A stretch of DNA of 64,000 nucleotides. Origin: Suillus spraguei. Taxonomy: Eukaryota > Basidiomycota > Agaricomycetes > Boletales > Suillaceae. Below the pieces are notes generated by a model that saw nothing but the letters and a program-made list of their open reading frames with translations, was not told the origin of the DNA and made no database searches. Both the position numbers and the translations under genes were made by a program. Below, piece after piece: positions 1 to 11,095 of the stretch. The stretch's first letter is position 1, and the number at the start of each line of letters is the position of its first letter. The stretch spans positions 186,001 through 250,000 of the forward strand of contig JABCPU010000035.1 of NCBI GenBank assembly GCA_016800925.1, read 5' to 3'.

Positions 1-519
1 CTTAACTCACTTATCTCAAAACTTGTTTGCTCTCTCTCACATCATTCACCTGGCATATCTTATATTTTTTGAGTGCGAAATACAATAAAACATGTATATT
101 AATATATCTCAACTTTTTTTTTCTGTATTCATTCACATTGAAATTTTGGACAAGTAGATTCAATTTCACCAAGGCAGTTAAGTGTAAATAAGTCCGCATA
201 AGGGCACGTCAAGGAATGTGTGAATTTCCTGATGTGATATATCAGTGGAGGATCCTGTCAGGACATTCCCACAATTGGGGGTGTAAGACTATTGTGGGAA
301 TGAGTCCTGACAGGATCCTCCACTGATATATCAGCCCTATGGACCATAGTCAACTATGCACCATAGTAATACCACCTGTTAGTGGGGGAAGCCTGAGGAT
401 ATATCCAAACTGGCTTATTAGCCAAAAACCCTGATACATCATTCAGTTTAGCCATCCACTATGGCACTGCCCAGGTTGATGTATCCTTCGTGAATCCCAG
501 GTATACATCATTCCCAGCA
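1..519. other. Gene-free AT-rich stretch with one hairpin
   Basis: No credible coding region is seen on either strand. The only structured element is the inverted repeat listed separately at 235-333. The sequence becomes more balanced in composition near the start of the transposon relic at position 520. Confidence 0.5.
235..333. repeat. Near-perfect long hairpin (MITE-like inverted repeat)
   Basis: Positions 235-275 (41 nt) and 291-333 (43 nt) are reverse complements, except that the right arm has two extra bases. They enclose a 15-nt loop. The outer ends read TGATATATCAG, which is itself palindromic. Such a snap-back structure could be a foldback transposon, a very small MITE or a fused pair of terminal repeats. 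No target duplication was found, so the family is unknown. Confidence 0.8.
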
Positions 520-1847
520 TACTGTCGAGATACACACCTAGGTTCGACCCTATTTGGGTGTGACCAAATGAACATTAGGTTCGAAGGTTCACAGGGGGTG
601 TGTGACGTGTGACACACTGCGCTTAGGTTCGTTGGGTGTGACAACCGATGTTGAAGAAGATGCATTCCCATGTATACATGCAGTGCTTGCTCACTTTGTG
701 AGCTTTGTCGCTAATTTGACTTCTGTCTGGCAACACAATGTCTTCTTGCTATGTTAATGCAATGTCTTGCCTCTTGTTGGTGGATCCTCCAATGTTTGGC
801 GAGCCTGAGCACTGAGCCATAGCTCAGTCAATGAGATGAATCTGGTCTGACCATCTGAAGCATCTCCCCTCCAAGTATTCCACACCATGCCTGATCTCTG
901 TGTTGCCTCAGAGGCTAAACTTGTTACAGTCGTATATGCCCCTACTCATTTTCCTTCCTATTCCTGTATATCACGTGATATGGAGCTTATTGCTCAGACA
1001 CTTCCCCTTCCATCAGACATCACATGACTCCATTCTCAGACTCAGCCGGTGTAGCATACGTGTATGCTAAACATGTGCTCTTATCCCCGACTCATGTGTT
1101 TCAACACGCTTGTATAATACATGCCTTCCTTATTAGGATATGCACTTATACTCTCACGGTTACCTGGTCTGTGCGCACATATGTACCTATATAAGCACAG
1201 TGTACTTGTAGTAGATTCTTTACTTTAATCTTACTGGGTTTTACCTGGAATATCCTTCACTTAGGTCGCCAACCTAAGTCGTCTCTAAGTCTAAGCACTC
1301 CTTAGCCTTAGTCTCTATTCTCGTAGAACCTCTCAGACTTGTCTTTGAGGCTGAATCCTTGATAGTACTCGGAACACGTTCCTTGTACTTTCACCTTGTC
1401 TTCCTTTAGACATTGTAGAACTTCCCTGTTACGAACTGGGGTGGCATCACCAGCGACAGTGAAAAGACACAGACAGTCTGCTGGGAAGTTCTACAATGTC
1501 CAGAAAAGGACAAGGTGAAAGTACAAGGAACGCGTTCCGAGTACTATCAAGGGTTCAGCCTCGAAGACAAGTCTAAGAGGTTCTACGAGAATAGAGACTA
1601 AGGCTAAGGAGTGCTTAGACTTAGAGACGATTCAAGACAACTAAAGATTGGAGATCTTTAGCGAAGAGGAATCCAGGTAAAACCCAGTAAGCTTAAAGTA
1701 AGGAATCTTCTACAAGTACACTGTGCTTATATAGGTACATATGTGCGCACAGACCAGGTAACTGTGAGAATATAAGTGTGTATCCTAATGAGGAAGGCAC
1801 GTATCATACAAGCGTGTTGAAACGCATGAGTAAGAGATGAAAGCACG

Positions 1848-2323
1848 TGTTACAGTTGTACGTGCCCCTATTCATCCTCTCTTTGTTCCTCTTACTTGTA
1901 TATTACATAACGAGACTCTGACTCATATGCTCAATGCATCTGTACTATAGTTGCCTTCCTTCTTTGGATATGCACTTACGTTTTCACGTCTCTCTTGGTC
2001 CATGCGCACATATTGACCTATTTAAGCATGCTGTATTGCGATTGTATACTTTACTTTAATCTTACTGGGTTTTACCTGAAACATCCTTCGCTTAGGTCTC
2101 CAACCTAAGTCATCTTGAATCATCTCTAAGTCTAAGCACTCCTTAGCCTTAGTCTTTATTCTCATAGAACCTCTTAGACTTGTCTTTGAGGCTCAACCCT
2201 TGATAGTACTCGGAACGCGTTCCTTGTACCTTCACCTTATCCTCTTCTGGACATTATAGAACTTCCCAGCAGACCATCTGTGTCTTTTCACTGTCGCTGG
2301 TGACGCCACCCCAGTTTGTAACA
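1848..2323 (+). repeat. 5' LTR of the chromovirus
   Basis: The LTR starts TGTTACAG and ends TTGTAACA. A TATA-like TATTTAAG lies at 2019-2026. ACTTTAATCTT at 2053-2063 sits about 30 bp downstream, where transcription (the R region) should start. Compared with the 3' LTR I count 21 transitions and one transversion. Confidence 0.93.
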
Positions 2324-2324
2324 A

Positions 2325-2335
2325 AAGATTAAAGT
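2325..2335 (+). promoter_or_regulatory. Putative self-priming primer-binding site
   Basis: AAGATTAAAGT lies one base after the 5' LTR. It is the exact 11-nt reverse complement of ACTTTAATCTT at 2053-2063 in the LTR, at the expected 5' end of the transcript. Tf1/sushi-type chromoviruses prime reverse transcription this way, folding the mRNA 5' end onto its own PBS instead of using a tRNA. No tRNA 3' end ending in TGG-type complementarity is seen here. Confidence 0.72.
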
Positions 2336-2457
2336 CACCTGATCGTTGACTATCCAGTCCTTGACCCTGAACCCTGAAACCTGATAAAGCCCTAACAGAC
2401 AGCAAGACCGTGCATGTAGGCACCGAGAAAGTATAACTCACCAGACGAATCACCATC

Positions 2458-4247
2458 ATGACGACCACCAAAGAATTTGAATACAAAATCGGTCTCCCAA
2501 CCGGTTTTGATGGAGATCGTGACAACTCTCTGGAGTTCATCCAATCATGCAATCTATGCTTTGATATTAACGAAAAGCTCTACACCACCGACAAGCAGAA
2601 GATCATTTTCATTACATCCTTCATGACCGAGAAAAACGCCAAATCTTGGAAAGAACAATTCCTTGCTCACGCCCAGTCAATCGATTCCTCTGGACAAAAG
2701 GTTGGTTACAGGACATTGAAGGATTTTATGAAAAGTTTCAATGAAGCTTTCAAATTAGTGGATACCAGAGGGACCGCATTAACAAAGCTCAGGGACCTCA
2801 AACAAGGAAGCGGCGATCTTCATACTTATATCGCTGACTTTGAGGCACTTGCAGCTAAGGCCCACATCACCGACAACGCCACAAAGATTCAATTCTTCCA
2901 AGACGGCCTCAACCTAGGTATCCTAACCAAGCTTTTCACGCCAGGAGATGTCTCAGAGATATTCCGTAACATTGTATTGCAATGCGTTTCCATTGACAAC
3001 TCCCACCACCGCTGTAAAGATACAATCTAGCCTGGGCTGTAGATAAACCACGGCCTAAGCTAGTATGCGAGTCTTGCGCTCTACCTAGTCTGCTACTCTT
3101 GCGAGGCAAGAATGTTCGACCCTAAAGGGAATGCTAAGTTAGTATAGTCTAATAATGCCCAACCTGTGGTGCAAGACTGCTGTCGGAGGTAGTGAGATGC
3201 TAGCGGTGACCTCTGGTCCATGGGAAACTAGCGGTAATACTAGCAGTAAGCACGGGAAAGCGGTAGACAAGCAGTAGCAAAAGTGGTAAAACTGCGGTAG
3301 TGCGTGCGGTAAAACTGTGGTAGTGCGTGCGGTAAAACTGCGGTAAGGCGTGGGAAACTGGCGGTAAAACAAGCGGTGAAGCATAGCGATGAAGCACGGG
3401 AAGGCGTAGCGCAAGCGGTGAAGCGCGGGAAAGCGGTAAAGAGCGGTGGAGCGTGCAGCAGTAAAACAATTCTTAAGAGACAGTGACTTTGGCAAAAGAC
3501 TTTATTCCGTTAGAGACAGTAGTGGTGACAATTCCTAAGTACTGTGTGTACCATAGAGGGAAAAAGTAAAAGTACCGGAATGTGCAAAGAGTCCTTTTTA
3601 ACATGTACCATGAATGGCCAGAATACATAGTGAGAACGGTAGCGAGATAGAGATATTTAGCTAAGAGGCACGCAGCGAGCAAGCGGCATCACGGAAGGTA
3701 AGGTAAGTCTTGCTGTAGCTTTAGTAATGGCGGAAACGAATATGCTACGCACCAATGGATCTTAGATGGAAATGGAATGGACAGGAGGACATCGGTAGCA
3801 AGATTCGGTAAGGGGCAAGGATCCACGGAGCGAAAACGGTACTGGCGAAGCGAAAAGGGGTAATGCTCGCTATAGGGGTTTTCTCGGTAGCCGCTGTAGA
3901 CAGTAATGAGACACTTGTGTAAAACAGCACTTTCATGGTCAGCATGACTTTGTTCACTACACCGCCTTCTAGCATTGCGAGCACGTCATGCTCCACAGCA
4001 GAAGAAGAAGAACTATGGAAACGCGCGTTACACACCCAATCATGATTCAAACGCAATGGTCATAGACCGAATCTCCGATATGGAGAGATCCGAATGTATG
4101 AAAAAGGGACAATGCTTCGGGTGCAAGAAGACTGGACACCATATTCATAACTGTCCTGAAAGAAAGAAGAAAACTCCACTCCGACAAACCAAAGTCGAAG
4201 TCGAAGAAGATGAAAAAACTGTAAGGTGGATTACAGAGGATTTTTAA
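2458..4247 (+). pseudogene. gag: gag (capsid and nucleocapsid), interrupted
   Basis: The first ATG after the PBS opens a 190-residue frame typical of the retrotransposon Gag capsid domain: a conserved LRDLKQG block, then HTYIADFEALAAKAHITD and a short helix-rich C-terminus. A 936-bp insertion then cuts the frame. Coding resumes at 3975 with a basic linker and the nucleocapsid zinc knuckle CFGCKKTGHHIHNC (C-x2-C-x4-H-x4-C, about 4126-4167). The frame ends at TAA 4245-4247, and protease follows in another frame. A one-base offset also separates the two halves. The product would coat element RNA in virus-like particles, but the break makes it non-functional. Confidence 0.88.
3032..3967. mobile_element. 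Unidentified ~0.94-kb insertion in gag
   Basis: The insertion is flanked by the 6-bp direct repeat TCTAGC at 3026-3031 and 3968-3973, which could be a target duplication. Its left half holds a minisatellite-like run (about 3225-3460) built from variants of GCGGTAAAAC and GCGGTGAAGC. No domain is recognisable in its open frames. The ends show only weak inverted similarity. It may be a non-autonomous DNA element or a decayed LTR. Confidence 0.55.
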
Positions 4248-7200
4248 ACTGGAGAAACAAGGATTCAACGTATGTTTCTCCCAAAGTATTACAAAGGCTT
4301 GTACGTGCTGTAGGTGAAAGAAAAGAACTTCATATTCCCATCACCCTTCACTCGCGTACATGCTTAAAATGCATCGACACCACCGCTGTTATTGATTTGG
4401 GCGCAGCAGGAATGTTCATTTCCGAAGAATTTGTGAGACTCCATCAAATCACACGATGAAAACTCAAAACACCATTTCGAGTTACTACAGCAGATGGAAC
4501 TCTTATCAAAGGAGGGCCAATCACGCACTACTGTCTCCTAGTGGTCAAAATTGACAAATGAACCATGTATGGAAAGTTCAATATCACTAAACTAGGATGA
4601 AGAGATCAAATCCTTCTGGGAATTCCGTGGTTATGCGCAATGAACCCGAGTATAGATTGGGCCACTGAAACACTTGTCCTCCCTCGAACGACGAAATCTG
4701 ACAAAATTGAAATCGACTTAGACACCGATTGAAAAAAGAATGGGCTACCCCTGGCTTTCCATTGCCATCCCAAGAAATGGCAAAATTCACAACTTCCGAG
4801 ACCCCTCGTCACCTTTCCTATTAACATTCCTAATGTTCCAAAAGACCTGGAACCTGAAGTACGAATGCCACGTACTACAAACTCCACTCCCTGTGTACAA
4901 CTGCCACAAGCAGTATCACTGATTTCTCGCACAGAAAAATGCAAGAACAAATCCGAGTCCGAGTATCGGACTGGACCAGAACCTATTGAGCAACAGCCAA
5001 TAGAAGAACAGAAGTATGGAAAAAGAAAAGCAGAAGAAGAAATCCTCAGACGAGATATGAACGTACCGAAAACACTTCAACATACTCCTTCAGCTTCAAT
5101 TGAAGAAATCCCCGATGAAGAAGAAGAAGAACCTGTGCCCTTGTTGATCCCAACAGAGGATGATGATCAATTCAACACTATGCAAGATGTCTGGCATGCA
5201 CCAGAATTATGTGAAATTTCCTCTTACAAGCTTGGAGATGGAGAATTCCTTGTGGAATATGACACCGACGGAGTTAGCATGAGAATCATCGAAGAAGTAT
5301 CCATGGATACACCCCTTACACGTGATGGAACTTCCCGACTCGAACAACTCCCCATCTATTCTACAGTCTCCCTTCCTCCCCTGAAATACAGTAACAAAGC
5401 TCAAGAATTCGCCACAGATGAGAAGGAAAAGAAAAAGAAAACCTTTGAAGAATTGGTCCCAGAATATTTGCACGACTTTGCAGATGACTTTGCTAAAGAC
5501 GGATTAAACACATTACCTCCTGAATGACCCAGTATTGATCATCGGATTGATACTAAACCCAGTTTTATCCCTCGCACGTCTAAGGTTTACCTGCTATCGG
5601 AAAAAGAACGCGCTGCCATCAAAATGTTTATCAATGAAAACATTGTGAAAGGCTTCATCTCAGAATCGAAGTCACCCCAAGCTAGTGGCTTCTTCTTTGT
5701 GGGAAAGAAGAGTGGAGAATTGCGTCCCTGTCAAGATTATCGCTACATCGATGATTGGACAGTGTCATATACCATACTTCTAATCCCAGATCCAACCATA
5801 TCCAATCGATTCTATTTCCGTCCGGTCCACAGATCCTGTCCGGATCGCTCATCCGAATGTGCTCACTTCTCGCACTCTATCTCCCTTGTGTATATCTGCG
5901 TCTATCTCCTTTCATCGCTCATCCTGTTTCCAGTACTCCGGCTGTGTATAATTCCTTCCTGTGTCACTGATCCGTTACCTGTGTTTCATTTCCGATTCGT
6001 GCTTACTGATCCGCTGTGCATTAACTAATAGACTTCCGTTACACTTTGTACATATCCCTCGGTCCCGGACTTGTTGATTATCCATCTTAGATACTTACCA
6101 TATATAAACCACTTGTAGATCTCCATAGAACCTTAGTTCGAATATCATCTTAGATTCTGCTCATTCCGCTTCCTTCAGAATTGAGTCACTTTGCGCTCAA
6201 AGTCATCTTCCGAGACTTGGGATTGATTCCTATAGTCTATATCTCCGACTCTATCTTCGGATAGTCTACCTCTGTCAGTTTCTAGTTAGGAATCCATTCC
6301 GAAGCTAGCCTTAGTCCTCTTTCCATCCCCGCGCTCCGGATAACCTTTGGACGTACCACATCCAGTACCTTCAGACGTCCGGATCCGCTATGCAACTCTT
6401 TCCGGATCTTCGGACATATATCTCCTCTCTGAAATAAGGGGCATTACTCGGACAAGGGGCACAGTGTACGAACTGAGGCCAAAGCCCTTCAGATCTTTCA
6501 CCCCTTGAGTACGGTCTTAACAGACAGTCAAGAATGCTTATCTGCTCCCACTCCCTATTTCCCTCGTCGCACAATGCACAGTTCTTTATGAAAATGTATA
6601 TTCAGTCCAGTTATAATAATATTCGCATTCATCCCAATGATCGCTGGAAAGCAGCATTTACCATGGAATTTGGCCTCTTTGAACCGAATGTCATGTTCTT
6701 TGGCCTCTGTAATTCCCCAGCAACTTTCCAAGCGTACATGAATCGTACCTTCCAACAGGAAATAAATGAAGGATGGATGGTTATCTACATGGACGATATC
6801 CTGATTTTCTCTACAACAATGGCAGAACACTGCGAATGAACCAGACGGGTTTTGATGAAAATATGAAAGGAACATTTGTTCCTGAAACCGGAGAAATGCA
6901 CCTTCGATGCAGAAGAAGTGGAATACCTCGGAATGATAATTCGCCCCATACAAGTTGCTATGGATACTGCAAAAACCAAGGGAATCGCCGAATGGCCAAC
7001 ACCAAAATCTGTAAAAGAAGTCCGGTCATTCCTCAGTTTTTGCAACTTCTACTGCACGTTCATTTCCCACTACTCTGACATCGCCCAACCCCTTATCGAA
7101 TTAACAAAGAAAGATAAGGCTTTTGATTGGTCAACCGAATGTATGGACACCTTCGAAGAATTGAAACGATGCTTCACATCCCAACTGGTACTCTGTAACC

Positions 7201-9074
7201 CTGATCCTTCCCGACAATTTGCTATCGCTACCGACGCTTCGCTTGTAGCAACTGGTGGAGTTCTCTTGCAGACTGATGAGAATGGTGTTTTTCACCCATG
7301 CGCATATCTCTCACAGTCTTTGAACCCTGCAGAACGCAATTACCAGATCTTTGATCGGGAACTCCTTGCCGTGATCCAGGCATTGAATGAATGGTGTCAT
7401 TATCTTGAAGGAAAACTGCACCCTGTCCTGGTATTCACCAACCACAAGAATCTTCTGTACTTTAGAAGTGCACAGAAGCTTACCCATCGCCAAGCACATT
7501 GGCAACTAATTTTGTCTATTTATGACATTGAACTGCATCATGTTGCAGGTACTAAATTGGCAATACCTGATGCACTATCTCGCCGACCCGACTACGACTC
7601 CGGCAAAGACAATAATGAGGACCAGACCCTCCTCCCCAACGCTCTATTCATTCGTCTTATTGACACTGGACCTGAAGGATGTTTTATCATCCTCTGACCC
7701 CCTCGACGACCCTGTCTTCAAGACCACATCCGACACCCTTGATGGCGTGTGTCTTCCCCCTATGAAGTCGGCACTCTCTGATTGGAAAATTGAGGAGAAT
7801 GTCCTCTATTTTAAGAATCATGCCTACATTTCACCAGCACATCATCCCGATATCCTGAAAAGGTATCATGATCATCCCACCGCGGGACATCCCGGTAGAT
7901 TTAAAACTGAAGAACTCGTCAAACGAGAAGCCTGGTGGCCTGCTATGGGCTCTTATATTCGGAAATACATAGAGGGTTGCGCCCTTTGTCAGCAAATGAA
8001 AGTGGATATGCATCCTGTTCGACCTCCCCTTGCCCCGATTCCCTCATCTGCGACTTGACCTTTTCTCAGGTCTCTGTTGATCTTATCACTAACCTCCCTG
8101 TCTCTGGAGGCTTTGATAGTATCATGGTCATGGTAGACTATGGCCCTATGAAGGGGGTAATTATTATCCCTTGTCTGAAAACCATTACTTCCGAAGGCAT
8201 TGCCAAACTGTTCTTGAAACACATCTATCGTCGATTTGGACTCCATGACAAAGTCATCTCGGATTGAGGCCCGCAATTCCTATCTCGCTTCTCCAAGGAG
8301 CTTGCCCAACTTCTCGACTACGTCATCGCCCCATCTACGGCTTATCACCCTCAGACTGATGGTCAAACCAAGAGGCTCAATCAAGAGCTAGAAATGTACC
8401 TATGCATCTATTGCCGCAATAACCCTGAAAATTGGGTAGAACACTTACCAATCGCCGAATTTGTCCACAACCACCGAAAACACAATGCAAGGAATGCATC
8501 ACCTTTCTATCTAATGATGGGATACGAACCACGCGCTATCCCTCACCTGATCCCTGATTCATCTATCCCCACAGCAGAAGATCGAGTATGATCCCTGCAG
8601 AAGATAAGAGAAGAAGCAATCGCCTGCCATAACCTTGCAATGCAAATGATGGCCGAACGATCCCGAGGAGAAAAGTACACCCCATGGAAGATCAGAGATA
8701 AGGTCTGGCTATCTGCTGCTAATCTTAGACTCAAACTCCCATTGCAGAAACTTGCACCAAAACGATACGGACCTTTCCTGATCATTGATGTCTTATCGCC
8801 CATCACATTTACGCTCAAACTCCCCCCACAATGGAAAATTCATCCCACTTTCCATGCTTCCGTCTTATCATCCTACAGCAAAACAGACGTACACGGCCCG
8901 AACTTCCCTGAACCACCACCTGATATTATTGAAGAAGAAGAAGAATACGAAGTAGAAGCAATTCTTTCCCACAAAGGAACCGGTATTCACCGACACTATC
9001 TTGTTTCCTGGAAAGGATATTCATTGGGAGATAACAAGTGGCTCCCAGAAAAGAACTTGAAGAACTCCACTTGA
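4226..9074 (+). pseudogene. pol: pol polyprotein with chromodomain, many TGA stops
   Basis: Order seen: aspartic protease (AVIDLGAAGMFI near 4390, with DLG where DSG/DTG is expected), reverse transcriptase ([11 protein letters not shown] near 5725, then after an insertion YNNIRIHP and the catalytic YMDD near 6788), RNase H (ATDASLVATGG near 7217), integrase zinc finger (HxxxxxGHPG...CALCQQMK, 7870-8000), integrase core (SVDLITNLP near 8070, SD*GPQF near 8262, NQELEMY near 8380) and a C-terminal chromodomain (HYLVSWKGYSLGDNKWLPE, about 8995-9050). The frame is broken by TGA at 4457, 4559, 4598, 4730, 5525, 6837, 6864, 8056, 8265 and 8589. Small frameshifts lie near 7670 and 8062. No TAA or TAG interrupts the aligned frame. 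The chromodomain would steer integration to modified chromatin. Confidence 0.93.
5820..6554. mobile_element. Unidentified ~0.74-kb insertion in reverse transcriptase
   Basis: RT similarity stops after LIPDPTISN (about 5810) and resumes at AQFFMKMYIQSSYNNI (about 6576). The inserted DNA is flanked by the 8-bp repeat CTATTTCC (5812-5819 and 6555-6562). It contains many copies of TCCGGAT-like words, a TATATAAACC box near 6103 and no recognisable coding frame. An 8-bp duplication would fit a hAT-type element, but no matching terminal repeats are seen. A solo LTR of another family is the alternative. Confidence 0.55.
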
Positions 9075-9081
9075 ATCCTGA

Positions 9082-10482
9082 ATGCTTATAAGAAGCAACA
9101 CTCCCTCTGATTATTCTTCAGTCAATCAAATCGCACAAGCACTTGATCAACTAACACCTTTCGAAATGTCCTTTCCCACTACATATATCACCCCTGTCAC
9201 TATTGCCAACAATGACTCTGATTCCAACACAGAAAACTACGGAACCCTTGCCACCGAAATCGACAACACCTCCTATATTGAAGCCGCCCTTCTATGCGAA
9301 GGACACACTCTCGAAATTGAGAGAATCCTTACCAAAAGAGGTGCCTTCCCAGCTTTACTTCTTGTCAACATCATCCGCACTGCTGCCCTCATTGAAACTA
9401 CCATCAATGAAACTACAGAAATCACGTATCGCCAGCGCATCTTACATCTACAGAAACGCATTCATTCTTACACTATGCTGTTGCTTCCCCGTTCTTTTAA
9501 GAGCAATGTTGAAGAAGCTATTCACATTGTGGCCGAATGCTGAGCAGGTGTTGCTCGACCTATCTCTCTGCAAAGAAATACGGATCCACTTCCAGTCCCT
9601 TCACCCCCTCCTTCGTGCATTTATTCTAATATTGATGCCTTTGCTGGCTTATATACTGCTGTCCAGGAGATTGGACAGCTCACCAACGCAGTCGTCGAAA
9701 CTATCCAGCAATCAGTTGCTGAAACAAGAATGGCCAGAAATTTAGTTGAAGAAGCTATCGTTGATCTACAGCAAACTCAAATGAACCTCGCTTCCCCATG
9801 AACTCCATCCCCCATTGAGCGACCAACTTCATCGCCCCCTGTCATAGTTTCCCATGATCACCCTGCATGGTTATATGAACCTTATACAGACGAGCAGTGT
9901 GAAGCTGCGAAAATATTAGGAGTTCCTGTCACTGAGTTGGTGGCACTCGGTCCTTGACTTCGCGACCTCCATATTCATCCTCCCATGTCCATCCCAGCAT
10001 CATTTGGTCCAATGGACCCTGTTTCGCCAGTCTTAGTAAAGGACTTCGGCATAACATCCCCTTCCTCCTCTGATGAACTCCTCACGGTTGCTGAACGAGC
10101 AACTACTCCTGATTTCCCCACGTCGGCATACACTCTTACCACTAAACAGCAGGCGCAGCTCAGACGCGACAATGCCTTTGCTTTAAGTCGTATGGCGCAA
10201 CCGAAGGGAAAGAAACGCGCCACCTCCAACACTGATGAAAATATGAAATGTTGATTCTGTGGCATCATAGGACATCGGCAAAAGAATTGCCCGAATACCA
10301 GTGCCAAATTTGTCTGCGACATGCCCCTACCCATCTATCTATCTACTGCCCTCAGCATCTTGGAGATCCCCCGTTTACACTTACTTGAAAGGACAATGGA
10401 TTTTATGATGCACTTCGTAGGTGGGAGCAGTATCTTATTAATCATCAATGAAGAAAGGCAGGTCGACGAGCGAGGACTATAG
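9082..10482 (+). pseudogene. Additional retrotransposon ORF with a second zinc knuckle
   Basis: One frame runs 466 codons from 9082 to TAG 10480-10482. It is broken only by TGA at 9541, 9799, 9955 and 10252. It lies between the chromodomain and the polypurine tract, where most gypsy elements have only a short non-coding stretch. The N-terminal half is helix-rich (repeated IE/ETT segments). The middle is proline-rich, followed by a basic KGKKRAT segment. Near the C-terminus is C*FCGIIGHRQKNCP, a CCHC knuckle (C-x2-C-x4-H-x4-C) once the TGA at 10252 is read as a lost sense codon. The function is unknown. A second Gag-like or nucleic-acid-binding protein is the most natural guess. Confidence 0.7.
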
Positions 10483-10619
10483 CAGAAGAAGAAGCGGCTT
10501 ATATGCTAGGGGGAAGTGCTGCTGATGAAGACATTGCTAACTATGACGACTATGATCCCGTCTATGATGCCAATAGCGATATATGAAAGTCGGTGACTTT
10601 CCATGTAACAAGGGGGTAA

Positions 10620-11095
10620 TGTTACAGTCATACATGCCCCTATTCATTCTCTCTTTGTTCCTTTTACTTGTATATTACATAACGAGACTCTGACTCATAT
10701 GCCCAATGCATCTGTACTATAGTTGCCTTCCTTCTTTGGATACGCACTTACGTTTTCACGTCTCTCTTGGTCCATGCGCACATATTGACCTATTTAAGCA
10801 CATTGTATTGCGATTGTATACTTTACTTTAATCTTACTGGGTTTTACCTGGAACATCCTTCGCTTAGGTCTCCAACCTAAGTCGTCTTGAATCATCTCTA
10901 AGTCTAAGCACTCCTTAGCCTTAGTCTTTATTCTCGTAGAACCTCTTAGACTTGTCTTTGAGGCTGAACCCTTGATAGTACTTGGAACACGTTCCTTGTA
11001 CCTTCACCTTGTCCTCTTCTGGACATTGTAGAACTTCCCAGCAGACCGTCTGTGTCTTTTCACTGTCGCTGGTGATGCCACCCCAGTTCATAACA
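10620..11095 (+). repeat. 3' LTR of the chromovirus with preceding polypurine tract
   Basis: The polypurine tract AGGGGGTAA (10611-10619) directly precedes the LTR start TGTTACAG, as needed for plus-strand priming. The LTR is 476 bp, the same length as the 5' copy, and ends TTCATAACA. The downstream bases GCACG complete the target duplication. Confidence 0.93.

Larger units (their letters stand above)
1848..11095 (+). mobile_element. Full-length Ty3/gypsy chromovirus, degenerate
   Basis: This 9248-bp element has two 476-bp LTRs (TGTTAC...GTAACA or ATAACA) and a 5-bp target duplication GCACG at 1843-1847 and 11096-11100. The order is LTR, primer-binding site, gag with zinc knuckle, protease, reverse transcriptase, RNase H, integrase, chromodomain, an additional ORF, polypurine tract, LTR. 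RT before integrase places it in Ty3/gypsy (Metaviridae), and the chromodomain places it among the chromoviruses. The LTRs differ at 22 of 476 sites by my hand count, so it is not a recent insertion. Coding frames carry in-frame TGA stops, a few frameshifts and two insertions, so it is not autonomous now. Confidence 0.95.

Noticed and set aside
541..560. tRNA-like B-box words (GGTTCGACCC and similar, also near 12000)
   Set aside because: No A box, acceptor stem or anticodon arm fits around them. They recur as subterminal repeats of a DNA transposon.
3139..3495. Open minus-strand frames through the GCGGTAAAA array
   Set aside because: They arise from low-complexity repeats in two overlapping frames and show no domain or codon bias.
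1848..10482. TGA read as a sense codon in the retrotransposon
   Set aside because: Host genes in the window (V-ATPase subunit, Dicer) use TGA as a normal stop, and the stops fall where Arg is expected, so CGA to TGA mutation is the simpler explanation.
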